The notes below the pieces were generated by a model that saw only the letters and a program-made list of their open reading frames with translations, did not search any database and was not told where the DNA came from. Shown here piece by piece: positions 1 through 7,266 of a DNA stretch of 64,000 bases. This DNA is from Methylobacterium nodulans ORS 2060. GTDB taxonomy: Bacteria > Pseudomonadota > Alphaproteobacteria > Rhizobiales > Beijerinckiaceae. The DNA lies in NCBI RefSeq assembly GCF_000022085.1, contig NC_011894.1, positions 2,569,501-2,633,500 on the forward strand. Reading direction: 5' to 3'. The translations under genes were made by a program, and so were the position numbers. The number at the start of each line of letters is the position of its first letter. The first letter of the stretch is position 1.

Positions 1-603
1 CAGCAGAAGCGCGAGCGCGGCCTGCGCCTCGGCGCGACTCGGCCGCTCCGGGATCGCCGGCATGACCACGGCCTCGTCCGGCATCAGGAAGAGCCGGGTC
101 GCGGGGTCGTAGCCGGGCTCGTCGAGGAGCGAGCCGTCGGGCCGCAGGGTCGGAATCGTGGTGATGCCGGAGATCGGCGGAAGCCGCCACCGGCCCTCGC
201 GCGACAGCAGGATCGCCACGGCCTTGTCGGGCGGATCGATGTTCACCCAGCGCTGGGCGCGCCCGTCGAAGCGCTGGAACTTGGCGACCTGGGCCAGGAT
301 GTCGGCCAGGGAATCTGCGGTCAGGGATTTCAGCTTGGCGACGAGGGCGAGGCCGCCGTTGGCGGTCGGGGTCGGCTCCACGACCGGCCGCACCAGCGCG
401 CCGGCGCGGGCGAACACCGCGGCCCCGCTCTCGATCAGGGCGTCCTCGGCCTCGTCGACGACCCGCGGCAGCTCGGAGGCCACCACCTTGATCACCGGCA
501 GGAGACCCGACGATCCCGACGCGCCGCCGGCACCCTGGGCACCGGCATCACGAAGCCGTTTAGCCCGGCGGGCCTGATCGAGGTCGATCGGCGCCGTCAT
601 CAT
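1..603 (-). CDS. Phage replication protein, primase/ATPase-like (partial, runs off the left edge)
   Basis: The reading frame stays open from the ATG at 603 to the window edge, giving about 200 N-terminal residues. It contains the segment VIKVVASELPRVVDEAE followed by FARAGALVRPV and later PDDKAV-type and YDPATRLFLMP blocks. I know this arrangement from the start of large alphaproteobacterial prophage replication proteins whose missing C-terminal part carries a helicase/ATPase domain. The start overlaps the stop of the upstream gene (ATGA), so it is the last visible gene of a translationally coupled leftward operon. The function is inferred from the N-terminus and its replication neighbours only; the catalytic part is outside the window. 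Confidence 0.6.
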   Translation of the reverse strand, partial: MMTAPIDLDQARRAKRLRDAGAQGAGGASGSSGLLPVIKVVASELPRVVDEAEDALIESGAAVFARAGALVRPVVEPTPTANGGLALVAKLKSLTADSLADILAQVAKFQRFDGRAQRWVNIDPPDKAVAILLSREGRWRLPPISGITTIPTLRPDGSLLDEPGYDPATRLFLMPDEAVVMPAIPERPSRAEAQAALALLL

Positions 604-1169
604 GGTGCCTCGACCAGGATGCGGGGCATCCTGACCTTCCTGAGCATCGCCTCCACGGCCTCGCCGTGGGCGATGTCCTGCGTCAGCAGCGTGCCGGCTC
701 CCAGGAGCGCAGGCCGGGCAAGGGCGTCGTTGATCACCACCACGCCGCGCCAGCCCGCCGCCAGCCAGCCGACGGGGTCGCGGTGCACCACGAGCGGCTC
801 CTTGTCCGCGAGCGGGCGCCACAGGCTGTCCTCGCCGAGCATGCCGACCGCGCCGAGCCACGTCGCGAGGCGGCCTGCGGCGGGATCCCAGGCCACGACG
901 TCGACCAGCGCGCCGCCGGCGTCCCGGGCCGGGATCGTGTAGGCCTCGACCGCGCCCGGCCCTTCGCCGCCGTCGTGCCGCGCGAAGCCGAAGCGCTGTC
1001 GCTTCCCGAACACCACGAGGTCGCGCAGCACCAGGTCGACGCCATGCCGAGCGCAGGCGAGATGCCGGCCCTCGACGCCGCGGCGCCGGAACGCCGCGAA
1101 GTCGGCGCGCCCCAGCGGCAGCCCACGGGCCTGCTCCCGTTCCGGGTCGAGGGCGGGCCGCGCCCTCAT
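600..1169 (-). CDS. Conserved hypothetical prophage protein (189 aa)
   Basis: The start is placed at the ATG at 1169 because it overlaps the stop of the helicase gene by an ATGA junction; the open frame extends further upstream only as antisense noise inside the helicase. The protein has no signal peptide or membrane segment. Hydrophobic strands alternate with charged loops (LVVHRDPVGWLAAGW, VVVINDAL), which would suit a small Toprim-like or nucleotide-binding fold, but I cannot assign a family. Position between a helicase and a primase-like gene suggests a replication accessory role. Confidence 0.55.
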   Translation of the reverse strand: MRARPALDPEREQARGLPLGRADFAAFRRRGVEGRHLACARHGVDLVLRDLVVFGKRQRFGFARHDGGEGPGAVEAYTIPARDAGGALVDVVAWDPAAGRLATWLGAVGMLGEDSLWRPLADKEPLVVHRDPVGWLAAGWRGVVVINDALARPALLGAGTLLTQDIAHGEAVEAMLRKVRMPRILVEAP

Positions 1170-2263
1170 GACAGCACCACCGTCACGGCATCGGCCGCGC
1201 GCGTGAGCCCGGTGTAGAGCCAGCGCCGCGCGGTCTCGCGAAAGGCGCAGCTCTCGTCGAACAGCACCACGCGATTCCACTGCGAGCCCTGCGCCTTGTG
1301 CACGGTGAGCGCGTAGCCGTACGTGAACTCGTCGAAGCCTCTGCGCTGCTTCGGGCTCAGCGCCTCTTCCTGGCCGTGGAAGAACTCGCTGCGTACCTCC
1401 ACCGGGACCGGCGCGGCGTCCGGGTCGTGGTCCGGCATGACCTCAAGTTCGACGATGGCGCCGTCGTTCTGCGCGACGTCGGCGACCTCCCAGAGCCCGC
1501 CGTTGAGCAGGCCCTTGTCCTTGTTGTTGCGCAGGCAAACGAGCCGGTCGCCGATCTCCGGGCCGGCCGGGTCGCGACCGTAGAGCCGTCGCACCTTCGC
1601 GTTCAGCCCGCGCCGGGTCTGGTTGCGACCGACCAGGATCTGGTCCGCGCGGAGCACGGCGCGCTGGCCGAGCGCCGCGCGCTGGATGACGCGGCTCTCG
1701 CCGTAGGCGCCGGCGGCGAGCCGCCCGCCCTGGCGCACGCGCATCGACAGCGCGATGATCGGGTTGTCCGCGGCCTGCCGATGCACCTCGGTGAGCATGA
1801 AATCGGGGTCGCCGCCCGTGAAGTAGCCAGCGCCGTCGACGGGCGGCAGCTGCGCGGGGTCGCCGAGCACGAGCACCTTGGTGCCGAAGCTCATCAGGTC
1901 TCGGCCAAGCTCAGGACCGACCATCGAGCACTCGTCGACGATGACGAGCGCGGCCGATGCGACGGGGCTGTCCTCGTTCAGCACGAAGGTCACGCTGCCG
2001 TCGCGCCGCGGCTTCGGCCGGTAGATCAGCGAGTGGATCGTGGTGGCGCCGGTGCAGCCCTTCGCCCGCATGACGAGCGCAGCCTTGCCGGTGAAGGCGG
2101 CGAAGAGCACATCGCCTTTGACGCCCTCGGCAAGGTGCCGGGCGAGCGTGGTCTTGCCGGTCCCGGCGTAGCCGCCGAGGTAGAACGGCGCCCGGCCCGG
2201 GCTCTTGAGCCACGCCTTGACGGCGCGCAGGGCCTGATCCTGCTGGGGCGACCACGCCGTCAT
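1166..2263 (-). CDS. RecD/Dda-like ATP-dependent DNA helicase (365 aa)
   Basis: This is a superfamily 1B helicase. Walker A is GYAGTGKTT near residues 31-39, Walker B is LVIVDECSM near residue 107, a QLPPVDG sensor-type segment follows, and the C-terminal UvrD_C_2 signature TVHKAQGSQW is near residue 322. The length is that of compact phage Dda/RecD-like helicases that lack the N-terminal domain of chromosomal RecD. In prophages such enzymes act at replication forks or help recombination-dependent replication. Both ends overlap neighbouring genes by ATGA junctions, so it is in the middle of the leftward operon. Confidence 0.88.
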   Translation of the reverse strand: MTAWSPQQDQALRAVKAWLKSPGRAPFYLGGYAGTGKTTLARHLAEGVKGDVLFAAFTGKAALVMRAKGCTGATTIHSLIYRPKPRRDGSVTFVLNEDSPVASAALVIVDECSMVGPELGRDLMSFGTKVLVLGDPAQLPPVDGAGYFTGGDPDFMLTEVHRQAADNPIIALSMRVRQGGRLAAGAYGESRVIQRAALGQRAVLRADQILVGRNQTRRGLNAKVRRLYGRDPAGPEIGDRLVCLRNNKDKGLLNGGLWEVADVAQNDGAIVELEVMPDHDPDAAPVPVEVRSEFFHGQEEALSPKQRRGFDEFTYGYALTVHKAQGSQWNRVVLFDESCAFRETARRWLYTGLTRAADAVTVVLS

Positions 2264-2508
2264 GCGCGTTGCCCCGTTCGCTCGTAGGCCGCCAGGATCC
2301 GCTCCCGCTGGCGCGCCGGCAGCCCTTCCAGGATCCGCAGCGCGCGGGCGCGCCGCTCCGGGATGGATGGATCGCCCAGCGCCACAGCGGCCGGATAGGC
2401 GTCCGGCACGCCGACGAGCGCTCCGGAGAGGCGCACCGCGTCCGCCCCGCGCGTGTGGACGCCGACGAGGCCAGGACGGAAGACGGGCAGGGAGCGGAAG
2501 CCCGCCAT
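2260..2508 (-). CDS. Small hypothetical prophage protein (82 aa)
   Basis: A short soluble protein ending in a basic helix (ERRARALRILEGL, ERILAAYERT). No recognised domain. Its stop overlaps the helicase start (ATGA) and it begins five bases after the methyltransferase stop, so coding is supported by tight packing and by alphaproteobacterial codon use. Function unknown. Confidence 0.5.
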   Translation of the reverse strand: MAGFRSLPVFRPGLVGVHTRGADAVRLSGALVGVPDAYPAAVALGDPSIPERRARALRILEGLPARQRERILAAYERTGQRA

Positions 2509-2512
2509 GGTG

Positions 2513-3079
2513 TCACTCCGCGGCCTGCAGGACGGGCGCGTCGAAGCGCCCGGCCTCGTCGCCCCAGGTGGCCCAGCCGGTGCGCGACTGGCGGCTGAAG
2601 AGCTCGCAACGGTACGCCGCCGGCACGAGCCGCTCGGCGATCGCGTAGGCCTCCTCCGGCTTGCGACTGTGCTGGCGCGCGCCGCCGCGGATGATGTTCG
2701 GGATGCTGCGCCCGTCGAACACGGGACGCCCCAGCGTGCCGATCAGGAACGGCTCGGCGACGGAGCGCATGATGTATCCCGTGCCCCAGCGCTGCTTGTC
2801 CCAGGTCCCGAAGGTCCGGTACCGGAAGCCCCAGGCCGCCATGACGCGCAGCGCGACGTCGAGCTTCGGGCCGGTGGCCCACAGCCACAGCACGGCGTCG
2901 CCGCGGGCGAGCTGGCCGACGGGCAGGGCGCAGATCGCCTCATCGGACATGCACGCGTACTGCGCCATGGCCGATTTCCTCATGCCCTTCTCGGACCAGA
3001 GGTCGTAGGACCAGGGTGGATCTACCATCAGCATGCTGTAAGACAGCGGACGGAGATCTCCGAAAGGCCAGTCAAACAT
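2513..3079 (-). CDS. MT-A70 family DNA N6-adenine methyltransferase (188 aa)
   Basis: The catalytic DPPW motif is at residues 20-23, followed by the family blocks LWLWATGPKLD, GFRYRTFGTWDK and SRKPEEAY. MT-A70 enzymes methylate the N6 position of adenine; in phages this may protect DNA from host restriction or mark phage genomes. The ATG at 3079 gives the usual phage-type length; an upstream in-frame extension overlaps the preceding nuclease gene and has no family similarity. The first 18 codons use a more AT-rich spelling than the body of the gene, and a second version of the same N-terminus lies 560 bases upstream at 3568-3639, which suggests that the start was rebuilt by an inserted element. 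Confidence 0.88.
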   Translation of the reverse strand: MFDWPFGDLRPLSYSMLMVDPPWSYDLWSEKGMRKSAMAQYACMSDEAICALPVGQLARGDAVLWLWATGPKLDVALRVMAAWGFRYRTFGTWDKQRWGTGYIMRSVAEPFLIGTLGRPVFDGRSIPNIIRGGARQHSRKPEEAYAIAERLVPAAYRCELFSRQSRTGWATWGDEAGRFDAPVLQAAE

Positions 3080-3578
3080 TCTGGCCTCCCATTCGCTTGA
3101 GCGCATCCGCGAAAGGCAAGCCCGTAATAGGCACGATGCGACTGCGCTTGAACTTACCGGCGAATGCATGGCCAGGCGGCATAAGCTGACAGCACTGGCC
3201 AACTTCGCGCAGCGGCAGATAAGCGACGGCTTGAATGTCTAGAGCAACTAGCGCGACTAAATCGCAATGCTCCTCACTGAGACGCCGTCCACGAGCAAGC
3301 TTTCCTCGTTTCCTCACATGGAACGTATAACCGATGCGCTCTGCACGCCCTCGAGCGTTCATGTTCGATGGAAAGCAGGTCGCCTTGACCTGCACTCTGA
3401 TAAGGCGGACCTCAACATCGACGACGATGTCGTAGGAAAGCCCCTGATCGCTGAGATAACACCTGTAGCCGGACAAGATCAGGTCGGCACAAACCAGATG
3501 CTCAGCCGCCTTGCCGATGTCGAGCGCGTTGGCGCCACCCTTAGCGAGCCGCCGCAGAACGTCGTGGTCAACGTTCAT
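3072..3578 (-). CDS. PD-(D/E)XK endonuclease, homing-endonuclease-like (168 aa)
   Basis: The N-terminal half carries a nuclease core: GKAAEHLVCADLILSGY with Glu26, then SYDIVVD with Asp50/Asp54, then RVQVKAT with Gln63 and Lys65. This is the layout of the PD-(D/E)XK family often annotated as group I intron-associated endonuclease. Codon use is visibly less GC-rich than the flanking genes. The gene sits exactly between a 23-codon copy of the MT-A70 N-terminus upstream and the functional MT-A70 gene downstream, overlapping both (11 and 8 bases). I infer a free-standing homing or selfish endonuclease that has invaded the methyltransferase gene. An alternative is a restriction-like partner for the methyltransferase. 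Confidence 0.75.
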   Translation of the reverse strand: MNVDHDVLRRLAKGGANALDIGKAAEHLVCADLILSGYRCYLSDQGLSYDIVVDVEVRLIRVQVKATCFPSNMNARGRAERIGYTFHVRKRGKLARGRRLSEEHCDLVALVALDIQAVAYLPLREVGQCCQLMPPGHAFAGKFKRSRIVPITGLPFADALKRMGGQNV

Positions 3579-3639
3579 GACGACCCCCCATGATCAGCCC
3601 GAACGACAGAGGCGGCAGCGGGTCGAAGGGCCAGGTCAT
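3568..3639 (-). pseudogene. Orphaned N-terminus of an MT-A70 methyltransferase gene (23 codons)
   Basis: This short ORF reads MTWPFDPLPPLSFGLIM before leaving the family pattern. The functional methyltransferase downstream begins MFDWPFGDLRPLSYSMLM. Eight of the thirteen residues from WPF to the last Met match, yet the DNA spellings differ, and the orphan breaks off just where the catalytic DPPW should come. The ATG overlaps the stop of the upstream gene (ATGA), as expected for the original, coupled start of the methyltransferase. I read it as the displaced 5' end left when the endonuclease cassette inserted. It may still be translated as a coupling leader. Confidence 0.6.
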
Positions 3640-4061
3640 CGGCACCCCATCAGGGTCTTGATCCGCTCGAAGGCGCGCGGCGGATCGCCGGGCACGCCGT
3701 CGTTGAAGGGCTCGAGCCCGTTCCGCTCGCGCATCAGGGCGATGCGGCGTCCGATCAGGCTGAGGAGATCGTGGCGGGCGTCGGCGTCCATCTCCTGGAT
3801 CCACGCCGCGGCCTCGACGCGCGCGATCAGGGCTGGCCCGTCGGCGAGGCCCATCCGGCGCATGAACCGATCAAGGTCGCGGATCTCCTCGCCGTGAGGA
3901 CCGGCGAGCAGCGCCTCGAGCTTCTGCCGCTTCCAGGCGCGGTAGAGCTTCGAGAGCTGCTCGTCCTCGCGCAGCCGAATCTCGGCCTCCAGCCCCGAGA
4001 GGCGCATCTGCGCCGGGCCGCGGCTGCGGCGGCTCTCGGAATGGGACTGGAGCGCCGCCAC
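3636..4061 (-). CDS. Hypothetical helical prophage protein (141 aa)
   Basis: A charged, probably helical protein (LEAEIRLREDEQLSKLYRAW, RDLDRFMRRMGL) with no recognised domain. I chose the GTG at 4061 because an ACGGAG ribosome site precedes it at the right distance; an ATG at 4007 is the alternative and removes 18 residues. It lies two bases after the VRR-NUC stop in the leftward operon. Confidence 0.5.
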   Translation of the reverse strand: MAALQSHSESRRSRGPAQMRLSGLEAEIRLREDEQLSKLYRAWKRQKLEALLAGPHGEEIRDLDRFMRRMGLADGPALIARVEAAAWIQEMDADARHDLLSLIGRRIALMRERNGLEPFNDGVPGDPPRAFERIKTLMGCR

Positions 4062-4063
4062 GC

Positions 4064-4453
4064 TCAGAACTCCGTCGCCGGCTCGGGCGCCGGACGCGGC
4101 CGCGCCGCGGCTGGCGGCAGCCCAAATGCCGCGCCGGCCGCGAGCGCGTCCTCGACGCAGTCCACCACGTGCACCGGAAAGCCGCGCTCCCGCAGGCCAG
4201 GGAGGAAGGCGCGCTGACTCGCGCTGAGGCTCCCGCCGGGCGCCTTGACCTCGATGAGAAAGCACCGACCGCCCCGGCCGTACACGATCAGGTCGGGGTG
4301 CCCCGCCTCGACGCCCATCTCCTTGAACGCCACGCCCTCGAGCTTGCCGCGGCGGCCGCCGTTCGGCACGTGCACGCACCGGCAGTCGAACCGCCGGTGC
4401 ATGGCCACGACGATCTTGGTCTGGATCACCTGCTCGGGGCGGGCGCGGGTCAT
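4064..4453 (-). CDS. VRR-NUC domain nuclease (129 aa)
   Basis: This is a compact VRR-NUC protein: an N-terminal helix, a HVPNGGRRGKLEG segment, GHPDL at residues 51-55 (Asp54) and the metal-binding EVK at 68-70. VRR-NUC is a PD-(D/E)XK-type structure-specific nuclease domain common as a stand-alone gene in phage replication modules, where it probably trims branched or flapped DNA. The ATG at 4453 overlaps the stop of the preceding 31-codon gene (ATGA), which supports this start over the longer open frame. Confidence 0.85.
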   Translation of the reverse strand: MTRARPEQVIQTKIVVAMHRRFDCRCVHVPNGGRRGKLEGVAFKEMGVEAGHPDLIVYGRGGRCFLIEVKAPGGSLSASQRAFLPGLRERGFPVHVVDCVEDALAAGAAFGLPPAAARPRPAPEPATEF

Positions 4454-4545
4454 CGCTGGCCTCCCGCGCGGCCATCGGTCGGTGCCGGCCGGCCCGTCTC
4501 CGGCGGCGTGAACTCGGAGGGACTGAAATCGACGAAGCCAGTCAT
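4450..4545 (-). CDS. Very small hypothetical protein (31 aa)
   Basis: An ATG-initiated 31-codon ORF rich in Pro and Gly fits exactly between two genes; its stop overlaps the VRR-NUC start by ATGA. Coding is supported only by position and coupling. No function can be given. Confidence 0.4.
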   Translation of the reverse strand: MTGFVDFSPSEFTPPETGRPAPTDGRAGGQR

Positions 4546-4551
4546 CGCCGG

Positions 4552-4959
4552 TCACGCTCCGCGCGCTTCCGAAGCAAGACGGCGAAGCGTACGCGCCGCC
4601 TTCCACGCCTCATCTGCCGTAGACCGGAGCTGCTCCAGATCTTCGCCGCTTGAAGCAGGAGATGCTTGGGCAACCAGGCGCTCAAGGCGTTGAGCCAACG
4701 CCGCAGCTTTCTGAACTTCGGTCCGAAGCTCGCCGGCGCGGCGGGCATGCGCGGCCCGGATGGCGTCCATCTCGGCGGCGTCGATCCGGCGAGCCTCGCG
4801 CCGCCAGATATCCTCGGCACGGCCATAGCTCATCGGCTCCTGAAGAACGGCAGAGACCGCGCGCGCGGCGCGCGTGATGGCAGCTTTCACGGTGTCGCCG
4901 ACCGGCCGCGGTTCGGCGAGCTCTCGCAGAAGCTGAGAGGCTTGATCGACCGTCGTCAT
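4552..4959 (-). CDS. Hypothetical helical prophage protein (135 aa)
   Basis: Almost entirely helical, with long Ala/Arg/Glu-rich stretches (AHARRAGELRTEVQKAAAL) suggesting a coiled coil. No recognised family. The ATG at 4959 is preceded by GAGG; an upstream in-frame ATG at 5010 would make the N-terminus run across the tandem palindromic sites at 4967-5007, which are more likely regulatory. First gene after a 550-base non-coding gap, so it may start its own transcript. Confidence 0.5.
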   Translation of the reverse strand: MTTVDQASQLLRELAEPRPVGDTVKAAITRAARAVSAVLQEPMSYGRAEDIWRREARRIDAAEMDAIRAAHARRAGELRTEVQKAAALAQRLERLVAQASPASSGEDLEQLRSTADEAWKAARTLRRLASEARGA

Positions 4960-4966
4960 GCGACCG

Positions 4967-5007
4967 CCCTCGGAATACTTTTCCGAGCCCTCGGTATGTT
5001 TTCCCGG
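4967..5007. promoter_or_regulatory. Tandem 21-base operator-like sites
   Basis: Two direct copies with a 21-base period start CCCTCGG and share the TTTTCC core. The first contains a perfect inverted repeat, CTCGGAA-TACTT-TTCCGAG (4969-4987); the second is degenerate. They lie 8-48 bases upstream of the ATG at 4959. This looks like a dimer-binding site for a regulator of the left arm, different from the CI/Cro operators. The regulator is not identified. Confidence 0.45.
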
Positions 5008-5009
5008 CA

Positions 5010-5513
5010 CGTCGGAAGGCTCCTGTGGTTCAACAGCGTCGAACCGAAAGGAACTTCGAGATGCAGGAGGTGGACAGGGATACGCAGGACAACACGCGCG
5101 CGACCGACGATGCTTGCCGGCGAGCGGTCACGCGAAACCAGGAAAAGGAGAGCGCCCGCGCGGTCAGCGATGCGAGAGACCTTGATGGCGCGGGCGCACG
5201 CGCCGCCGAGCGCGGCACGTCGGAATTGAGGCCCCAAGAAGCCCCCCTCTCCGCACAGGGAGAGGGGGCCAGTCAGGGAGGAATCGCCCACGACGGGCAG
5301 TGCTCCGACCGGCGACGCCACCGCCGGCCGGGGCCTCGGAGCGCGGGCCGGGCGGCCGGCGCGAACAGAATTGCTGGGCTGAGCTCCGCGAAGAGGGTTG
5401 CGCCCGGCCCGGAACGGACAGGGGCCGGTCGTTGCCGGACCGGGCGCGCCGCCGGCTGGGCCAGGCTTGCTGGACCGGCGGGTCTCGGGGGCGGAGGCGG
5501 AGCGCATGACGGC
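5010..5513. other. Non-coding stretch with a strong hairpin
   Basis: I see no convincing gene here. Open frames exist on both strands but are Arg/Gly/Pro-rich and look like GC-driven shadows. A near-perfect stem (CCCCCTCTCC at 5243-5252 pairing with GGAGAGGGGG at 5259-5268, six-base loop) could be a terminator for the gene at 5514-5846 or a dispersed palindrome; no T-run follows on either strand. Confidence 0.4.
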
Positions 5514-5846
5514 TCACGCCTCCCCGCGACTGGACGAGTGAAGACGCTGGGCTGGTGCGGGGCTGGTGCCGCCGCTGAGCGCATCGCCGGCCTTCTCGAA
5601 CACGGGCGGGTCGCCGTCGGCAGAGAGGCCGCGGACGAGGCGCGGACCGCTCTGGTGCGGGCCACCGCTCGCCATTACGGCGTCGCCGTCCAGAAAGCGG
5701 TCGAGCCACGCCCGCAGCTGAACGGCCTCGGTGCGCGTGAGCTGAAAATCGGCAGATGGGCCGGCCTCAGGAATTTGCCCGCGCACGAGATTGCCGATCG
5801 GAGCGACGCGGAGCGGGCCGATCTTCTGCGAAGCGGGCCGGATCAC
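5514..5846 (-). CDS. Hypothetical prophage protein (110 aa)
   Basis: A GTG start at 5846 follows AAGGGAG at good spacing. The core DFQLTRTEAVQLRAWLDRFL is a clear amphipathic helix pair and looks like real coding sequence; the C-terminal third is low-complexity. No family recognised. It is isolated on both sides, between hairpins at 5243-5268 and 5896-5923. Confidence 0.5.
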   Translation of the reverse strand: MIRPASQKIGPLRVAPIGNLVRGQIPEAGPSADFQLTRTEAVQLRAWLDRFLDGDAVMASGGPHQSGPRLVRGLSADGDPPVFEKAGDALSGGTSPAPAQRLHSSSRGEA

Positions 5847-5895
5847 GCGGCGGCTCCCTTGCGGAAGGTGTAGGATGACGACAGCATGGATCGGT

Positions 5896-5923
5896 GAGAG
5901 GCCGGGTAGCGGCCCGGCCTCTC
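5896..5923. terminator. Perfect 11-bp hairpin
   Basis: GAGAGGCCGGG (5896-5906) pairs perfectly with CCCGGCCTCTC (5913-5923) across a six-base loop. It lies between divergent small genes, 30 bases before the GTG at 5954, so it could be an attenuator for that gene; no T-tract is present. Confidence 0.4.
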
Positions 5924-5953
5924 GCGCCGAAGATCACGGACAGGGAGATAACC

Positions 5954-6247
5954 GTGACCCGCGACGAGCTCGAAGATCGTGTGGCCGTGCTGGAGCGGCT
6001 CGTGCTGAGCCTGATCCAGCACATGGGCAAAGACGGGATGCTGACCGACGATCTCCGCAGCGAGATCGTGGATTCCCTCATCGAGGGTGCGACAGGCAAC
6101 AAGGGCGAGGAGTTCCACGCCGATCTGTTGCGGCAGGCGATCGAGGGCGGATCGTCGGTGAGCGCCGGCGAGGGCGTGGCCGCGCTCCAGCGAAGATGGC
6201 GTCGTCAAGCCGACGCCTATGGCGGCAAGGTGCCCGAGATCGATTAG
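5954..6247 (+). CDS. Hypothetical protein (97 aa)
   Basis: A GTG start at 5954 with GGGAGAT upstream gives a helical N-terminus (TRDELEDRVAVLERLVLSLI) of leucine-zipper character, which may dimerise, and an acidic C-terminal half. It is the only plus-strand gene in the left arm and converges with the next gene, overlapping it by four bases. Function unknown. Confidence 0.55.
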   Translation: MTRDELEDRVAVLERLVLSLIQHMGKDGMLTDDLRSEIVDSLIEGATGNKGEEFHADLLRQAIEGGSSVSAGEGVAALQRRWRRQADAYGGKVPEID

Positions 6248-6471
6248 GCGGCGCGCATCCGCCGCTCGAATTCGCGCGCGGCGCGGATGCGGGCGACCTC
6301 CGCGCGCCGCTCGGCATGATATGCGGCCCGCTCCAGTCCGCGCGTGACGAACCCGAAGTACCCCGTGCGCTTCTCCGGCCGCGCCGGCAGCTTCTTGCCG
6401 GCGCGCTTGGCCGGCTTGGACGGCGCATGCATGCGGCCCTTGAAATCGAGCCTGATGGAGCGACTGCGCAT
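6244..6471 (-). CDS. Small basic hypothetical protein (75 aa)
   Basis: Highly basic (KPAKRAGKKLPARPEKR, then ERRAEVARIRAAREFERRM), so probably nucleic-acid binding. No recognised domain. The four-base convergent overlap with the preceding gene and the regular start support coding. Confidence 0.5.
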   Translation of the reverse strand: MRSRSIRLDFKGRMHAPSKPAKRAGKKLPARPEKRTGYFGFVTRGLERAAYHAERRAEVARIRAAREFERRMRAA

Positions 6472-6501
6472 GGTGTGTCTCCTGATGTGTGAGGAGGCGG
6501 A

Positions 6502-6783
6502 TCATCGCGCCGCCTCCGCCATGGTGGGAGGAGTAGGGGTGTTGGGAGGGGTTGCCGCCGAGGCTGCTGCGGGCCCGTCTGATTGAGCGCTCTCAAGAGC
6601 ACCTCTGGTTGCAGGTCGCGCAATCACCACTGCGCGTGTCGCCACATTCTGCACGGCAAAAGCTGCAATATGCGCGGGCACCATTCTATCGACCCCCAAT
6701 CCGCACCAAGAATATTGCGCGCTCTCAACCACCGGCGTCGAACGTAGATTAGGTACATTCAAGCCTGTATTGAGTGTTCGCAC
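6502..6783 (-). CDS. Doubtful small ORF between Cro-like gene and left arm
   Basis: A 93-codon frame from a GTG at 6783 ending in an Ala/Pro/Thr-rich tail. The ribosome site abuts the start codon and the first third has mixed codon use, so coding is uncertain. A shorter version from the internal ATG in MVPAHIAAFAV is possible. It would be the first gene downstream of the Cro-like gene on the leftward transcript. Confidence 0.28.
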   Translation of the reverse strand: MRTLNTGLNVPNLRSTPVVESAQYSWCGLGVDRMVPAHIAAFAVQNVATRAVVIARPATRGALESAQSDGPAAASAATPPNTPTPPTMAEAAR

Positions 6784-6860
6784 CTCTCTTCGGCTGGCCC
6801 AATCCGCTCTAGTAACGGTTGTGATAAGATGATCACCGGCAAGCTACATTTTGAAATACA

Positions 6861-7175
6861 TCACAATGTTGCTACAGCGTCTGGCGCAGCAGCTACGCAT
6901 ACCGAGAGAGACTCGTTATTATGGACGGGAAGGAAATCTTCAGCGGTCATAGGCACATTCAGCCGACGAGCCATATTGAGCAGCCGGACGTGGTGGCGCT
7001 GCGGTACGTTCCCGCCCGTCGCAGCTCTGTGCCGCTCGCGGGGCTGCGCCCACGCCCAGACACGGCTCCGGTGCACGTCGCACTCCTCGGCTACGGGATC
7101 TATCCCCCCGAGCTTCAGGATGATGGATCGGGCCGGCTCACAGCGGAGCGAGGCGGGGCGGGTGCGGCTCGTCAT
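6861..7175 (-). CDS. Cro-like HTH regulator (104 aa)
   Basis: The core SIILKLGGIDPVAEECDVHR-SRVWAWAQP followed by GGNVPQRHHVRLLNMARRL matches the small phage HTH family in which an IPxRH segment follows the helix-turn-helix and recognises DNA as a dimer. It is divergent from the CI-like repressor and would drive lytic development by repressing the repressor promoter. The ATG at 7175 is preferred over one at 7211, because the longer form would be translated across operator 7184-7195 and past a TTGACA box (7211-7206) that should be the leftward -35 element. Translation may be nearly leaderless. Confidence 0.7.
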   Translation of the reverse strand: MTSRTRPASLRCEPARSIILKLGGIDPVAEECDVHRSRVWAWAQPRERHRAATGGNVPQRHHVRLLNMARRLNVPMTAEDFLPVHNNESLSVCVAAAPDAVATL

Positions 7176-7183
7176 GCCTTCAG

Positions 7184-7228
7184 AAATCGCGATATTCACA
7201 AGCCATGTCAAGCCATATCGCGATTTTG
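7184..7228. promoter_or_regulatory. CI/Cro operator pair and leftward promoter
   Basis: AAATCGCGATAT (7184-7195) and its reverse complement ATATCGCGATTT (7215-7226) form two sites in mirror orientation, centred 31 bases apart. Between them the minus strand carries TTGACA (7211-7206), a good -35 box for the Cro-like gene. The same ATCGCGAT core recurs at 7976-8022. I infer operators shared by the repressor and Cro-like protein. Confidence 0.68.
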
Positions 7229-7266
7229 TCTACGGCCCTCGCCCACCCCCGTTGGGAAATAGTCGA

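Noticed and set aside
5025..5873. A 282-codon plus-strand frame and a 183-codon minus-strand frame across the left-arm gap
   Set aside because: Both products are Arg/Gly/Pro-rich, cross hairpins and overlap a better-supported gene (5514-5846) in antisense. An AAGGA site before ATG 5061 was noted, but the frame soon loses protein character.
6829..7266. N-terminal extension of the CI-like repressor by 146 residues
   Set aside because: It runs through the operators and antisense to the Cro-like gene and has no family similarity; the S24/HTH family starts at about 7267.
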